DNA from: Glycomyces salinus
Lineage (GTDB): Bacteria; Actinomycetota; Actinomycetes; Mycobacteriales; Micromonosporaceae
Assembly: GCF_016428645.1 (NCBI RefSeq)
Contig: NZ_JAELXW010000038.1
Span: 1-64,000 of the forward strand
DNA length: 64,000 bases
Direction: 5' to 3'
Under the pieces are notes generated by a model, which was not told where the DNA came from, did not search any database, and saw only the letters and a list, made by a program, of their open reading frames with translations. Positions 7,601 through 16,815 of this stretch are shown piece after piece. The position numbers and the translations under genes were made by a program. Position 1 is the first letter of the stretch, and each line of letters begins with the position of its first letter.

Positions 7601-10600
7601 GCAGGAGCCCGTCGAACAGTTCGATGCTCTCGATGGTGTCCGGTCCGTTGCCGACGATCCGTTCGGTGGTCACGGTGGTCGGTGCGGTGTCGGAGATCTG
7701 GTAGGCGAACCGGTAGTGCGGTACCTGGGACGGGGAGGGCATCCACGCCTCGGTGACTCGCCCGAGGGTGTCGTAGACCTGTTCTGTGGTCTGGTCGTTG
7801 GGGTCGGTGACCGCGGTCGGCAGGTGGCGGATCGGGTCGAACACGGTGGTCGTTTCGTGTCCGAGTGGGTTGGTGACCGTGTTGCTCGTGTTGCGTCCGG
7901 CGGTGTCGGTGTAGGCCGTGGTCGTAGTGTTCCCGGCCGCGTCGGCGACCGTCAACGCCCGACCGAAGCTGTCATAGGTAATCTCGGCGGTGGTCACATA
8001 GTCGGCGTTAGTCCCGTCGTGGGATTCGAGCTCGGCGACGCTGGTGACCAGGCCCTTGGTCGGGGCGGTCCCGTAATCGCCGCCGTCGAAGCTGGTGCGC
8101 ACGTCCGAGATGACATCGGTGGCGCGGTCGGGGATAGATCCGCAGGCGACGGCGACGGTCTCGACCCGCTTGGTGTAGTCGATCATCCAGTCGTCGCTGT
8201 TGCGAGCGTATTCGTAGCGGGTGCAGCGGTTGTCGGCGCTGGTGGAGCTGTCACCGAAGTCGTCGACTGTGGTGACCAGGCCGTAGGTGGCGTCCCAATC
8301 GGAGTCGGTGGTGGTGCGCCGCCAGGTGCCATCGGCCTCCAGCGCTTCGCTGCGGGTGGTGTTGGCTCGGACGAACGCGGCGGTCAGCTCGCCCCAGTCG
8401 TGGGTGTCGGTGGCGGTCACGTGCCGCCAGTAGTCGCTGGAGGTCCGGGCGACTAGCTGGCCGTCGTTGAAGGTCAGCTGATCGAGCACGCGCCCGGAGA
8501 GCTGGTCGTAGTCGGTGTGGGCATGACCGAGTGCATCAGTGAGGGTGACGGTGCGGGTGCCCCCGTCGCCGTTGTCGTCGCCGTGCATGCCCTGGTAGTA
8601 GCGGGTGACCTGCTCGGTCTCCAGGGTCGTATTCGGGGCGCCGATCGTGGTCACTTCGCCATAGCCGCGCCACTCTGCCCAGGTGAAGGTGTCCTCGTCG
8701 CCGATGCCCTTGTACTGGGTGTGCCGCCAGGCCGGGTCGGCGTACTCATAGCGGGTGACCTGGTCGGGGCTGGCGCCGGTCCGGTCCGAGACAGTCACCT
8801 CGGTGACGGTGTACTTGTGGAACCAGTCGGTGATGTCCTCGTCCTTGGAGGAGGGTTCCCAGATCACCGGGAAGCAGCGCCTGCCGTTCGTCTCCGGGGT
8901 CGGGGTGTCGGTCGTGGCGCAGTCGTGCCCTGAGTAGATGATGTCGATCTGGCCGCCGGTGTCGGTGTAGACCGTGGCCAGGCGGGGCCTGATGAGCGGG
9001 GAGATGTTGTCGCCGGTCTCGTCGACCCGGTTCTCCTTCTGCACCGGCAGCAGCGTGGTCGGCGGCAGCGTGATGTCGCCTCCGGTGCCGGCGTGACCGG
9101 TGCGGGTGATCGCCTCCAGCCACAGGGTCCGGGTCAAATCGCCGTTGGACACCCAGGAGTGCTCGAGGGCCCACGAGTCGACGTTCTGGTAACCGGACTC
9201 GGTGTGCACCTGTGTGGTGATCCCGGTCAGGCGTTTGCGGGTCCAGAACGTCGGGGACGCTTGGGTGGCTTCGCATTCGGTACCGGGCTCGCAGTGTCGA
9301 TCCCAGGGCACGTCGGGCCAGTCGGCGGCAGTGTCGTCGTCAAGGGCGCCGGGCGAGCAGTCCGAATCGGCGGCCGAGTCCAGGCAGCGTTCGGCCACGG
9401 TGAAGTCGACACGGGCCGGGGCGGTCGCGTAAGCGTCGTCGGCACGGAGGCCGTAGTCGATGTGGTCGAGGTAGCCGCCGCGGTCATAGGTGTCGCCGTC
9501 GACCTCGGTGTCGCCGTGGCGGGCATAGGCGTTGGTCTCGGTGTTGTAGTAGAAGGCCATGGCCGCACCGGTCGGGTCGACCACGTAGTCCAGGTTCCAC
9601 CGCCACGCCTGATCGCAGTAGGCGTCCTCGAAAGTCGAGTCATAGCAAGGTTCGCCGGAATCGTCGCCGAAGACCGGAACCGTCCACGTTGAGTCGGTGA
9701 CATCGTCACCGGAGGTGTGCCCGGGGAGCTTGTGGCGTCCGAAGTAGTACTGAGTGCCGTCGACCGTGGTCACCTTCCAGTACTCGCCGTTGTCATCGCC
9801 GTTGCCGGCGCCGGTGAGCCGTTCGACCCGCGAGCCGTCGTCACTGGAGATCCGCCACGTGTCGCCGTCCTTGACCAGGTCGCCGGAGGACCCGCCCAGG
9901 ACGATGGAGGCGTTGTCGGTGGCCCAGCACTGGTCACCGGCGCCCGGCTCGTCCTCATGGCCGTCGTCGGCGCAGGACTGGTAGGACCGGGTGATGTAGC
10001 CCGGCTCGTAGGTGAAGCCCTCGCCGATCCACGAGCCCTGGTTGTTCGTCGCCGCCGTCCGGCCGTCAGAGGTCTGCGACGAATACGACAGCGTGATGTC
10101 CGGAGCGAGGCCACCGATGACTGGCGGGGTCTCGATGCCGTACGACCACTGGAACGCTCCTGAGGCACCGCCGTGCGACCATTCCGAAGACGGCGCGATC
10201 TCGGTCGCGGTGTAATCACCCTGATCGGATTCCTCACCAGCGGCCAGAGCGGTCACCGTCGTCGACGTGGTTGCGGTGGATTGGGCGTGCCCGACCGCGC
10301 CGCCGATCGTGCCGTGACCGTCGGCGCCACCCAGGAAGTTCCCACCACGGTGGCCGCCACTGGAATCGACGGTGTAGGTCAGGGTCTGCGCTTCGGCGTC
10401 GTTGACCGCCTCCAGCGGCTGCGCCCCGGACGCGCACCGGTCAGCGAGGTCGTCGACGCATTCGGGCAGGTCCCAGGCGGCCAAGCGTGCACCGTAGGAG
10501 CCGCCGTAATACGCGGCCATGGAGGTGTAGTCCACGCTGACTTCGATCTCGCCGCCGTCGGCGGCCACGGCCAGCAGGAGCCCCGAGACCCCGGCTTCCT

Positions 10601-10991
10601 CGGCTTCCGAGGCGGGAAGGATCCCGACTTCGGCACGATCGGGGCTGTGCTGGTCGACTGGCGCGACGGTGACCGGCAGGCCCCCGAGCTCGCCCGTTGC
10701 CGCACCCTCAGTCAGATCGAAGACCGCCAACTCGGCCTCGGGCCAGGCCGCCTCGACCGGGCCCTCGGCGGCCAGGCCGTTGCCGTCACGGGCCTCGACT
10801 TCAGCCTCGATCCCCTCGGCCGGGTCATCGGCGCCCGGTGCGGTGGGGACCTCGGCCAGGTAGGGCAGGTCGAGGCCACCGACGGCGAACCCGCCCAGCA
10901 GGGCCACGGTCGCGGCGGTCACGGTGAACCGGCGTCGAGCCGCGGCCAGACGGGCCCGGGCGTCCAACGGTTCCAGTCGGGGCGCAGACAT
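4596..10991 (-). CDS. Secreted RHS/YD-repeat protein with variable cysteine-rich C-terminal tip
   Basis: 2131 residues. The N-terminus has a basic stretch and a hydrophobic segment (FTVTAATVALLGGFAVGG), consistent with export or anchoring. An SpvB-like region follows (WSYGIETPPVIGGLAPDITL). The middle is a long series of YD repeats such as YDTLGRVTEA, YDALGRTAET and YDADGNRVMRS. The core ends with the classic RHS motif GARDYNPATGRFLSVDP...NNSPVTFTDPTG. RHS cores form a shell around a toxic or adhesive C-terminal domain. The 280 residues after DPTG (4599-5438) are AT-richer, Cys-rich and homologous to the orphan gene at 3135. Their activity is unknown. The start at 10991 follows GGAAGGAAAC; the gene lies 46 bases behind the LamG gene in the same operon. 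Confidence 0.9.
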   Translation of the reverse strand: MSAPRLEPLDARARLAAARRRFTVTAATVALLGGFAVGGLDLPYLAEVPTAPGADDPAEGIEAEVEARDGNGLAAEGPVEAAWPEAELAVFDLTEGAATGELGGLPVTVAPVDQHSPDRAEVGILPASEAEEAGVSGLLLAVAADGGEIEVSVDYTSMAAYYGGSYGARLAAWDLPECVDDLADRCASGAQPLEAVNDAEAQTLTYTVDSSGGHRGGNFLGGADGHGTIGGAVGHAQSTATTSTTVTALAAGEESDQGDYTATEIAPSSEWSHGGASGAFQWSYGIETPPVIGGLAPDITLSYSSQTSDGRTAATNNQGSWIGEGFTYEPGYITRSYQSCADDGHEDEPGAGDQCWATDNASIVLGGSSGDLVKDGDTWRISSDDGSRVERLTGAGNGDDNGEYWKVTTVDGTQYYFGRHKLPGHTSGDDVTDSTWTVPVFGDDSGEPCYDSTFEDAYCDQAWRWNLDYVVDPTGAAMAFYYNTETNAYARHGDTEVDGDTYDRGGYLDHIDYGLRADDAYATAPARVDFTVAERCLDSAADSDCSPGALDDDTAADWPDVPWDRHCEPGTECEATQASPTFWTRKRLTGITTQVHTESGYQNVDSWALEHSWVSNGDLTRTLWLEAITRTGHAGTGGDITLPPTTLLPVQKENRVDETGDNISPLIRPRLATVYTDTGGQIDIIYSGHDCATTDTPTPETNGRRCFPVIWEPSSKDEDITDWFHKYTVTEVTVSDRTGASPDQVTRYEYADPAWRHTQYKGIGDEDTFTWAEWRGYGEVTTIGAPNTTLETEQVTRYYQGMHGDDNGDGGTRTVTLTDALGHAHTDYDQLSGRVLDQLTFNDGQLVARTSSDYWRHVTATDTHDWGELTAAFVRANTTRSEALEADGTWRRTTTDSDWDATYGLVTTVDDFGDSSTSADNRCTRYEYARNSDDWMIDYTKRVETVAVACGSIPDRATDVISDVRTSFDGGDYGTAPTKGLVTSVAELESHDGTNADYVTTAEITYDSFGRALTVADAAGNTTTTAYTDTAGRNTSNTVTNPLGHETTTVFDPIRHLPTAVTDPNDQTTEQVYDTLGRVTEAWMPSPSQVPHYRFAYQISDTAPTTVTTERIVGNGPDTIESIELFDGLLRSRQTQTTGPDGGRLITDTLYDALGRTAETRQPYYATGAPEGTVLLVDSGEVDLQTITEYDDLGRTTDAITAEAGQELWRTSTEYWAGQTTVTAPDGGTATTTYTDARDQTTELRRYLGHEPVGDFQATTYDYTPDGNLETVTDFDDNTWSFEYDQRGRKTEAVDPDTGTTDYAYDVLGNLTATTDARGQTLSTVYDELNRVVETWEGQPETGTQLTRRVWDTAYIGYETGSVAYEDDLKITSVTNIRNWDYQPIRQHVSIDGEAAGDLAGTYGTSTDYYLDGTTSGRTWGAVGGLDSELVVYDRDDLGRITAVHGNDGTYADNLTYRPDGLPTSAQYPTSATTLEQTWVYGEANRLTQTWTEAFDRAGSLSEVSYDYDDAGNVLSIIDGPTAENLERQAECYAYDGLRRLTEAWTTAGPGADSAACTGGPETTGTDGAAPYWQSFTFDAAGNRTSLTVHDTTGTGDDHTWDYTFGNQTAHTLETVTDTDTGESTSYDYDPTGNTTAVTSTTGFSQEMTWNASGKIDSITTEGAATSSTGAVGGDAENGTIEFSYDADGNRVMRSSEESATLYVAGVELTLDKTTGALDSTRTVDLPGGATRVESSGDQAQIQLTDHHGTGTLAFDCQTGDVTRRYSDPYGNNLHTATTAADGDPLWLSQVGYVGGTIDPTGYTHIGARDYNPATGRFLSVDPIADLTDAQQLNGYAYSNNSPVTFTDPTGLKWNISDSPGGGGDWAIKDPTPPSKGGPKNAPGNGGSGGANEEDYPGLQDVMDCQNLHEGSSCSTMTDTDMIVPGGKGTIMIDMWISADTPGLHGNERGLSTDPTEETKVKIFWNTETGQVTIISDHTCADWGDCYDARDSCFDCGEDDNSVEVGSIETDQRCYFRVGCSEIGPEGGVDQWSGFSFEVNASESFSVEHPGFGPFIPDINRTVSIGFSKSGDGGIFVANSGDRYPSMAIVQYQSGQDPNVIANVDEEAGILEIPRGLFPTSNQNYQVVRAW

Positions 10992-11037
10992 CTCGGGGTT
11001 TCCTTCCCAAATCAGGGGTCGGGGAGCGGTCAGGGGG

Positions 11038-14000
11038 CTAGATCTCGGGTCGGTCACCCTGCGGGGCGATGGCCAGGCTCGCGATCACGGTCGGGTGGAG
11101 CACACCCGAATAGACGCGGACGTCATCGACCGCGCCGGCGAAGTACCCGCCGGTGTCGCTGTGTCCTACCTGGAGACCGCTGGTAGCGGTCCATGAAGTC
11201 AGCAGCAGGTCGTCGTCTTCGGCGACGGCCGCGGCCCCGTCCACGTACAGCCGCAGTTGGCCCGTGGTCGCGTCGAAGACCACCGTCAGCTCCTGGCCGT
11301 CGGCGGCATCGCTCGGTGCCAGGGCACCGTCAACGGTGATCAGGTCGGCATCGGCCTCGTCGGCGACAGCGGCTCGCAGCCGCCAGCACGCGTTGCCCTC
11401 GCCGTCGCAGTCCGGCGCATACACCACCTCCATCGCCGGGACGTTCGAACCCGGGATCGACAGGACCGTCATCGGCCCCGAGGCCGCATCGGTATCGATC
11501 CGGACACGAGCCGAGATCGAGAACGACCGGGCCGTACCGGCCACCGGATCGTCCACCGCGGCCGCACCGTCGACCCCGTCCAACTGCAGGTGCCCGTCGC
11601 CGACCAGCGCAGGATCGTCGAAATCAGGGTCGGCCTGGGTATAGATGTCCGCGCCGCCGGACAGGACCGCCTCGGGCCCGCCGTCGAATTCGGGCGAGCC
11701 GGTGTCGCCGACCGTGTTGAACTGCCACAGGCCCTGCCGGATGGCGGTCTGCCAGCCCAGCTCCTCAGCCTCGGCGGCCGGGACGACCCGGTCGAAGACC
11801 CGGACGTCGGCGATCCGGCCGGCGAACTGGTCGTCCCAGAATCCGCCGATGTTCGCCCGGCCGATCTGCACGGTCCCATCGCCCGACCAGGTCGTCTCAC
11901 GCGCCGCCGAGGCGACCTCGGCGCCGTTCAGGTACAGGGTCATCTGGCCGGTGTAGTCGTCCCACACCCCGACCAGGTGCACCCACTGGTCCTGATTACT
12001 GGTCGTGACCTGGCCGCCGGTCGCCTCCCAGGAGGTGAAGGCGCCCACCGGCATGTCCGGCATCGACAGCACCCACTCGCCCGAGGTGGCCGAGGTCGAC
12101 CGGTAACCCAAGATGAGTCCGGCCTCGCCGAGGCCGCCGTCGATCGAGGCGATCACGCCGTCGCGGGAGAGGTCGTCGACACGCGCCCACGCCGCGATCG
12201 CAGCACCCTGACCGGTCGGGGCCACGTCGTAGACACCGGTGTCGATGTAGGCATCGGCGGTGCCGTCGAAGGACGCGGCGGTCATCGTGCCCGGCCCGTC
12301 GGCACCGAAGATCACCCCGCCCCCGGGTGTGCCAGGGTTCGACCCGTCCAGGTCAGCGGCCTCATCTGAGCCTTCGTCGTCACCGAGGGCCCACACCCCT
12401 GCCGGGTCGGACGCCGAGACGCGGAAGGAGTACGAGTTCGACGCCGAGTTGCCCGCGGCATCGACTGCGACCACAGTGGCGACCTGGCGCCCCGGCACGG
12501 TCGGCAGGAACTCCACGACCGCATCGGCGCCCAGCGAGTCCAACGTGATCGTCCGAGGCCCTTCGTCGTCCTTGTTGAAGTCGACCTTGTAGGCGGCGAT
12601 GTCGTCATCGGCCGTCGACAGCGTCAACTGTCCGAGCTGGCCGACCATCGGCACGATCGGATCCGGCTCCCCGTCCGAACCGATGGGGAAGTCGTTGCTA
12701 GACACGCTCGGCGGGTCAGGCACGGTCCCGTCATAGGTGAACCGACACCGGGCCGGCGCACCGGCCCAGGACCACGACGAGACCGCCTCCCCGTCGCTGG
12801 TCTGGGCGATCCACCCGATCGGTTCGCCCTCAGGCAGGTCCGGGACCCCTGAAGCCGTAGCCAGATCGAGGGTGAACTCCGAACCGGACGCCTTATACGA
12901 CGACCACGGCGAGTACCACTGGTTGGCGCTGTTCGCACCCCACACCAGCCGGAACCGCATCCGCACCTGATCGTCATCCGGGTCGGTCCCGGTCGCGTGC
13001 AGCACCGGCCACTCGTTCACATACGAATCGGCGCTGATGGCATATGCACAGGCCGGGCCCGGGGTGGAGTACATGTCGTCCGTGTCCGGCTGATCGGGCG
13101 GGGTGTTGTAGTGGACACGCAGGTGCGCGTTGTTGCAGATCCGGATCCACCGCCGACCCTCGGTCTCATCCCAGTTCCGCAGCCGGACCGAGATCGTGGA
13201 CTTGCCCGCATCGGCCCGGTCCTGGATGGTCGAGGTGATGTCCCACTCCATCGCGTGATCCGAGGACTTCGACGGCGTCGCGCAGGCATCATTGCCGGCC
13301 GGGGCCGGTGCGTCGGCCGTGGCGATCTCGGACCCGCCCGGCTGATTGTTCCACGTCGTCGACGAGGAGAACCCCGAGATCCGGTCCAGATCGATGTTGA
13401 ACCCGGTCTCACGGTCATCGGAGTACCAGTTGTAAGCCACGGTCACGGCGAACTCGGCCGACATGATGTCCTTGCCCCGGTAGGCCGAGGTCGGCATCCG
13501 GAAGAACTGCCGCTTGATCGGCCCGTTGTCGGTCCAAGTGCCAACCCCTTCGTGGTCGTCCCACTTCCAGTACGACTCGCTCGGGTAAGCCTCGTCGACG
13601 TAGGCCCAGGCCGTGCGCAGCGAGTCGACGTACTCAGGGTCGATGTAGACCGGATAGACCGTGTCCGGGCCGGTCAACAGCTCCTGATCCGGGGTGAGCA
13701 CGATCGACGTGCCGTCCCCGGACACACCGACCCCGGACACTGACCCGAACTCGCGGGCCGTGGCCTGAGCCACCGCCGAATCGGACAGATCCCGCGCCCC
13801 GACCGACGGGACCGCCTCGGTCGCCTCGTCCACACCCGACGAATCCCACATCACCGGCGCCTCGGCCGACAACCAAGCGTCGAAGGTGCCCGCATCGACC
13901 ACGTCCAGGCCGCCCTCGGGTGTGGTCTCCACCGCGGAACCGTCCAACGTCACCGGCCACTCGATCGTTTCCAGCTCAGGCTGCTGCGCGGCCTCGGCGG

Positions 14001-14649
14001 TCCCCACCACCAGGGTGTGGGTGAACCCGGTCGGCAGTGCCCGCACTCGCAGATCCACCCCAGGCAGCACCTCGGCGTAGACGGCCGTGTCCCCCTCCAG
14101 GGACGGGGCCGGCAGCGTCCCGGCCCAGTCCAGGGTCATCTCATGCCCGTTCTTGGCGACCGTGACCAGCGGCTCGTCGCCGCCGGTCGAGAACCGCATC
14201 CGCACCGTGGCCGCGACCGGCCCGATCGAGCCGTCCTCGGCCGTCTCCAGGGTGGTGTCGATGTCGACCCAGGCCCCGTCGATCCAGGTCCGCACCGGCG
14301 AAGCGTACTCGTGGGCCACGAACGACCCGTCCGGCTGCGCCCACACATCCCGCTGCTCAGAACGCAACGCGAGCACCTCGACCGGTTCACCGGAGGCGGC
14401 CGCCTCCGCAGCGGCTTCAGCTTCCGAGGGTGCGACGCCGTCGGTCTCTTGCGCCGACGCCGTGGGGGCGTCGCCGTCCGCGTTCGACCACGGCCAGGTG
14501 GCCAAACCGGCCGTCAACACCGCCGCCAGTACCGCCACACCTGCCAGGCGTGCGTTTCGGCCACCTCGGTCACGTCGCATGAGGGTCCTCGTCTTCCGCG
14601 CAGTATCGGGCATCTCGGGGTCAGGGCTGGGATTCGGTGCGGGCCTCAT
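11038..14649 (-). CDS. Exported DNRLRE and LamG domain protein of the RHS operon
   Basis: 1203 residues. After a basic start, a hydrophobic segment (LAGVAVLAAVLTAGLATW) suggests export. The first half includes a DNRLRE-like beta-sandwich region (AWAYVDEAYPSESYWKWDD, then FFRMPTSAYRGKDIMSAEF). The second half has two LamG/concanavalin-like domains, one near GVWALGDDEGSDEA with SFDGTADAYIDTG and one near GLWQFNTVGDTGSPEF with QLDGVDGAAAV. Such domains bind carbohydrate or mediate adhesion. The ATG overlaps the stop of the FG-GAP gene (ATGA), so the two are probably co-translated. LamG proteins upstream of RHS genes are common in actinomycetes, and a helper role in display or secretion is plausible but unproven. 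Confidence 0.8.
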   Translation of the reverse strand: MRPAPNPSPDPEMPDTARKTRTLMRRDRGGRNARLAGVAVLAAVLTAGLATWPWSNADGDAPTASAQETDGVAPSEAEAAAEAAASGEPVEVLALRSEQRDVWAQPDGSFVAHEYASPVRTWIDGAWVDIDTTLETAEDGSIGPVAATVRMRFSTGGDEPLVTVAKNGHEMTLDWAGTLPAPSLEGDTAVYAEVLPGVDLRVRALPTGFTHTLVVGTAEAAQQPELETIEWPVTLDGSAVETTPEGGLDVVDAGTFDAWLSAEAPVMWDSSGVDEATEAVPSVGARDLSDSAVAQATAREFGSVSGVGVSGDGTSIVLTPDQELLTGPDTVYPVYIDPEYVDSLRTAWAYVDEAYPSESYWKWDDHEGVGTWTDNGPIKRQFFRMPTSAYRGKDIMSAEFAVTVAYNWYSDDRETGFNIDLDRISGFSSSTTWNNQPGGSEIATADAPAPAGNDACATPSKSSDHAMEWDITSTIQDRADAGKSTISVRLRNWDETEGRRWIRICNNAHLRVHYNTPPDQPDTDDMYSTPGPACAYAISADSYVNEWPVLHATGTDPDDDQVRMRFRLVWGANSANQWYSPWSSYKASGSEFTLDLATASGVPDLPEGEPIGWIAQTSDGEAVSSWSWAGAPARCRFTYDGTVPDPPSVSSNDFPIGSDGEPDPIVPMVGQLGQLTLSTADDDIAAYKVDFNKDDEGPRTITLDSLGADAVVEFLPTVPGRQVATVVAVDAAGNSASNSYSFRVSASDPAGVWALGDDEGSDEAADLDGSNPGTPGGGVIFGADGPGTMTAASFDGTADAYIDTGVYDVAPTGQGAAIAAWARVDDLSRDGVIASIDGGLGEAGLILGYRSTSATSGEWVLSMPDMPVGAFTSWEATGGQVTTSNQDQWVHLVGVWDDYTGQMTLYLNGAEVASAARETTWSGDGTVQIGRANIGGFWDDQFAGRIADVRVFDRVVPAAEAEELGWQTAIRQGLWQFNTVGDTGSPEFDGGPEAVLSGGADIYTQADPDFDDPALVGDGHLQLDGVDGAAAVDDPVAGTARSFSISARVRIDTDAASGPMTVLSIPGSNVPAMEVVYAPDCDGEGNACWRLRAAVADEADADLITVDGALAPSDAADGQELTVVFDATTGQLRLYVDGAAAVAEDDDLLLTSWTATSGLQVGHSDTGGYFAGAVDDVRVYSGVLHPTVIASLAIAPQGDRPEI

Positions 14650-16175
14650 GCCAGAACCGCCCCGAACGAGGCCACGTCGGCGACATCCAGACCGAAGTCG
14701 GCCGGGGTGTAGGTCAGGACCGGATCGGTACCGTCGGCGACGATGTTGTCCCACGGGACCCCGTAGACGGCCGGCGAAGCCTCGTCGGCGACTGTGACGA
14801 ACAGGTGCGTGGTCGTCGCATGCACGACCGACCCGATCCGGCCCCCCTCGACCGGGTTCAGTCCCGCGCCTTCAAGGACCGGGCGGACCGCGTCGCCGCC
14901 CTCGCTGACTTCCTCTGTCATCGAGAACAGTCCGACCTCGCCGACATCATGTACGCCGTCGGCGTCTTCACCGGGAGATCCGACCGCCAACAGCAAGGTG
15001 TCGGTGCTGGTGTTCTGGTCGGGGGTGCGGTTGACCATCGCCACCGCCGCGCCGAACGCGTCCCCCGGCTCAGACGTATCGTCGGCGTTCCCATCGCCGT
15101 TCTGCGTGATGTTCCGGTACTCGGTGATACCTGAACCCGATGACCACACCACTGACGACAGCCCCGCGGTCATATCCGACCCGATCGCCTCGCCCGGTGT
15201 CCCGATCGCCAGCATCATCCGCGGATCGCCACCGGTCGTGGAGATGTAATCGACCATCTCCACACTGGCCCCGTACATGTCGCCGGTCTCCACCACCCCG
15301 GAGATCCCAGGTGTCGACTGATCCCACGCCTCGATCTGATCGGGCAGGCTCGAGCCGTCACTGTGGGAGAACAGATGCACCGTCCCCGCATAGTCGACCG
15401 ACCCGATCGCCTCCCCCGGAGCGCCGACGGCGAACCCGGACTCCGATCCGGTCACCGAATACCCGTACAGGTCTCCGGGTTCGACAATCCCGACGACGCC
15501 ATCCGATTCCTGATGGAAGTGGACCGCATCGTCCGGGGTGGCGTATATGACCAGACCCGACCCATCGGCAGGCGACCCTCCTCCCCCAATGCCCTCTCCG
15601 GGTGCCCCTACCACCAGGAAGGGTGTGCCACCCGATTGGGTTCCAGCCGCCAGGCTCCAACCGAATCGGTCACCAGGCTCGGCACCGGACCCGGTCCCGA
15701 ACGAGTTCTGCGACCAGTTCTTGGCTGCTGTCGTGTCCAGCCCGCCCGGAGAACCTGGAATGAAGATCACGAGACCGGCGTCAGCGAGCGTATTGTGACT
15801 CCAGTCCTCGAAGGGCACACCGATGAACAGATCCGCGCAGCCATCGCCGTTCCAATCGGTCGAGTCCACCGCGTACCCGAACCGGTCCCCGGCCGCGGCA
15901 TCGTTGTCAGGGACATCGGCCTGCGTGATTGTCTGCGTCGCACCATCGCCATAGGCGATGTGGACCATTCCCGAACGAGCCGCCGACCCCACGGTCGCGT
16001 CCGGGTCGGCGATCATCAAATCGGCCTGCCCATCGCCGTCGAAGTCCGACTCCGCCCCACCCTCGCACGACTGCGCCGCCGCCGGTACCGACGCTCCGAC
16101 CAGCCCAATGGCGGCAAGCACCACAGTCACCAGCGAACGCACACCGATGCGCACGAGGCGAGGCCGAGAAGACAT
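14646..16175 (-). CDS. Exported FG-GAP repeat (integrin-alpha-like) protein
   Basis: 509 residues with a signal peptide (LVTVVLAAIGLVGASVPAAA, cleavage after AAA likely). The mature part carries FG-GAP/VCBS-type repeats with calcium-binding loops such as DFDGDGQADLMIADPD and DWNGDGCADLFIGVP. Later repeats contain GDxxGxSV/GxPGE elements (VGAPGEGIGG, AVGAPGEAIGS, AIGTPGEAIGS), giving a beta-propeller. It is the first gene of the RHS operon and overlaps the next by ATGA. The start chosen at MSSRPRLVRIGVRS directly precedes the signal; longer in-frame extensions lack export features. Calcium-dependent binding at the cell surface is the likely role. Confidence 0.8.
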   Translation of the reverse strand: MSSRPRLVRIGVRSLVTVVLAAIGLVGASVPAAAQSCEGGAESDFDGDGQADLMIADPDATVGSAARSGMVHIAYGDGATQTITQADVPDNDAAAGDRFGYAVDSTDWNGDGCADLFIGVPFEDWSHNTLADAGLVIFIPGSPGGLDTTAAKNWSQNSFGTGSGAEPGDRFGWSLAAGTQSGGTPFLVVGAPGEGIGGGGSPADGSGLVIYATPDDAVHFHQESDGVVGIVEPGDLYGYSVTGSESGFAVGAPGEAIGSVDYAGTVHLFSHSDGSSLPDQIEAWDQSTPGISGVVETGDMYGASVEMVDYISTTGGDPRMMLAIGTPGEAIGSDMTAGLSSVVWSSGSGITEYRNITQNGDGNADDTSEPGDAFGAAVAMVNRTPDQNTSTDTLLLAVGSPGEDADGVHDVGEVGLFSMTEEVSEGGDAVRPVLEGAGLNPVEGGRIGSVVHATTTHLFVTVADEASPAVYGVPWDNIVADGTDPVLTYTPADFGLDVADVASFGAVLA

Positions 16176-16815
16176 GGATCTGGCAGCGCTACCACCATCA
16201 GGATCGCGATGAACGCCGCCCGAAAACAGGGGCAGAAGAGGGCTCACAAGGGGGTCACTTTCAGTTGTCTTTACCAGGCACCCAGTCACCGACCAGGCTC
16301 GGTCAGGAAACCTAGCAGCGACCCCGAACCGCCGTCAACGGTCAGCCGATCTTCACAATATTACCAAAACAGACACTCGCGCATCGAAGACACATTGACA
16401 GTAGCCGATCTACATCATCCAGAGTACTCACTCCACAATGTCCGCGTTCTATTGAAAGCGCTGGCCGGTGACGCTGCAATGTCGACATCCACCCTGGGGA
16501 TCAAACACCATCAAGGCCGACATCCGTCCAAAACATAACGATCCAATAACATCGCGGAGGGACGGTGTCGCTGATGCCCCTCACCGAGCCCGCCCCCGGA
16601 GAGCGGCGCAGCCACCGAGGCAGCCAACACCGGAGCAAAGACCCAGGTCCCCGACACACCGCCCAGCTCACCGTCTCCGACTTCCCTGACTTCGACCCGT
16701 CCGACTTCGTGGTTGGCTTCTCTCGGTTGTGGAGTGCTTGGCGAGGACGCCGCGCCGCTGGGCAGGGGAAATCCGTGTCGTGCGGCGGTCGGGCGATCGG
16801 GTTACGCTGCGTGTG
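16176..16815. other. Intergenic region between divergent genes
   Basis: No convincing gene is visible, only high-GC open frames without domains. The middle (about 16350-16450) is AT-richer. A TAATAT hexamer on the minus strand (16358-16363) could be the -10 element of the RHS operon, but I see no good -35 at the right distance. Confidence 0.4.

Noticed and set aside
5496-8456. A 986-codon open frame on the plus strand
   Set aside because: It is antisense to the YD-repeat core, and its Val/Gly-rich composition comes from the high GC and codon pattern of the real gene. It has no domain or ribosome binding site.
6000-9500. Recurring similar segments considered as DNA repeats or CRISPR
   Set aside because: They are YD repeats of the protein: similarity is at amino-acid level and spacing varies.
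16468-16689. A 73-codon open frame in the region upstream of the DUF402 gene
   Set aside because: It is Arg/Pro-rich with no ribosome binding site, overlaps other equally open frames and shows no domain.
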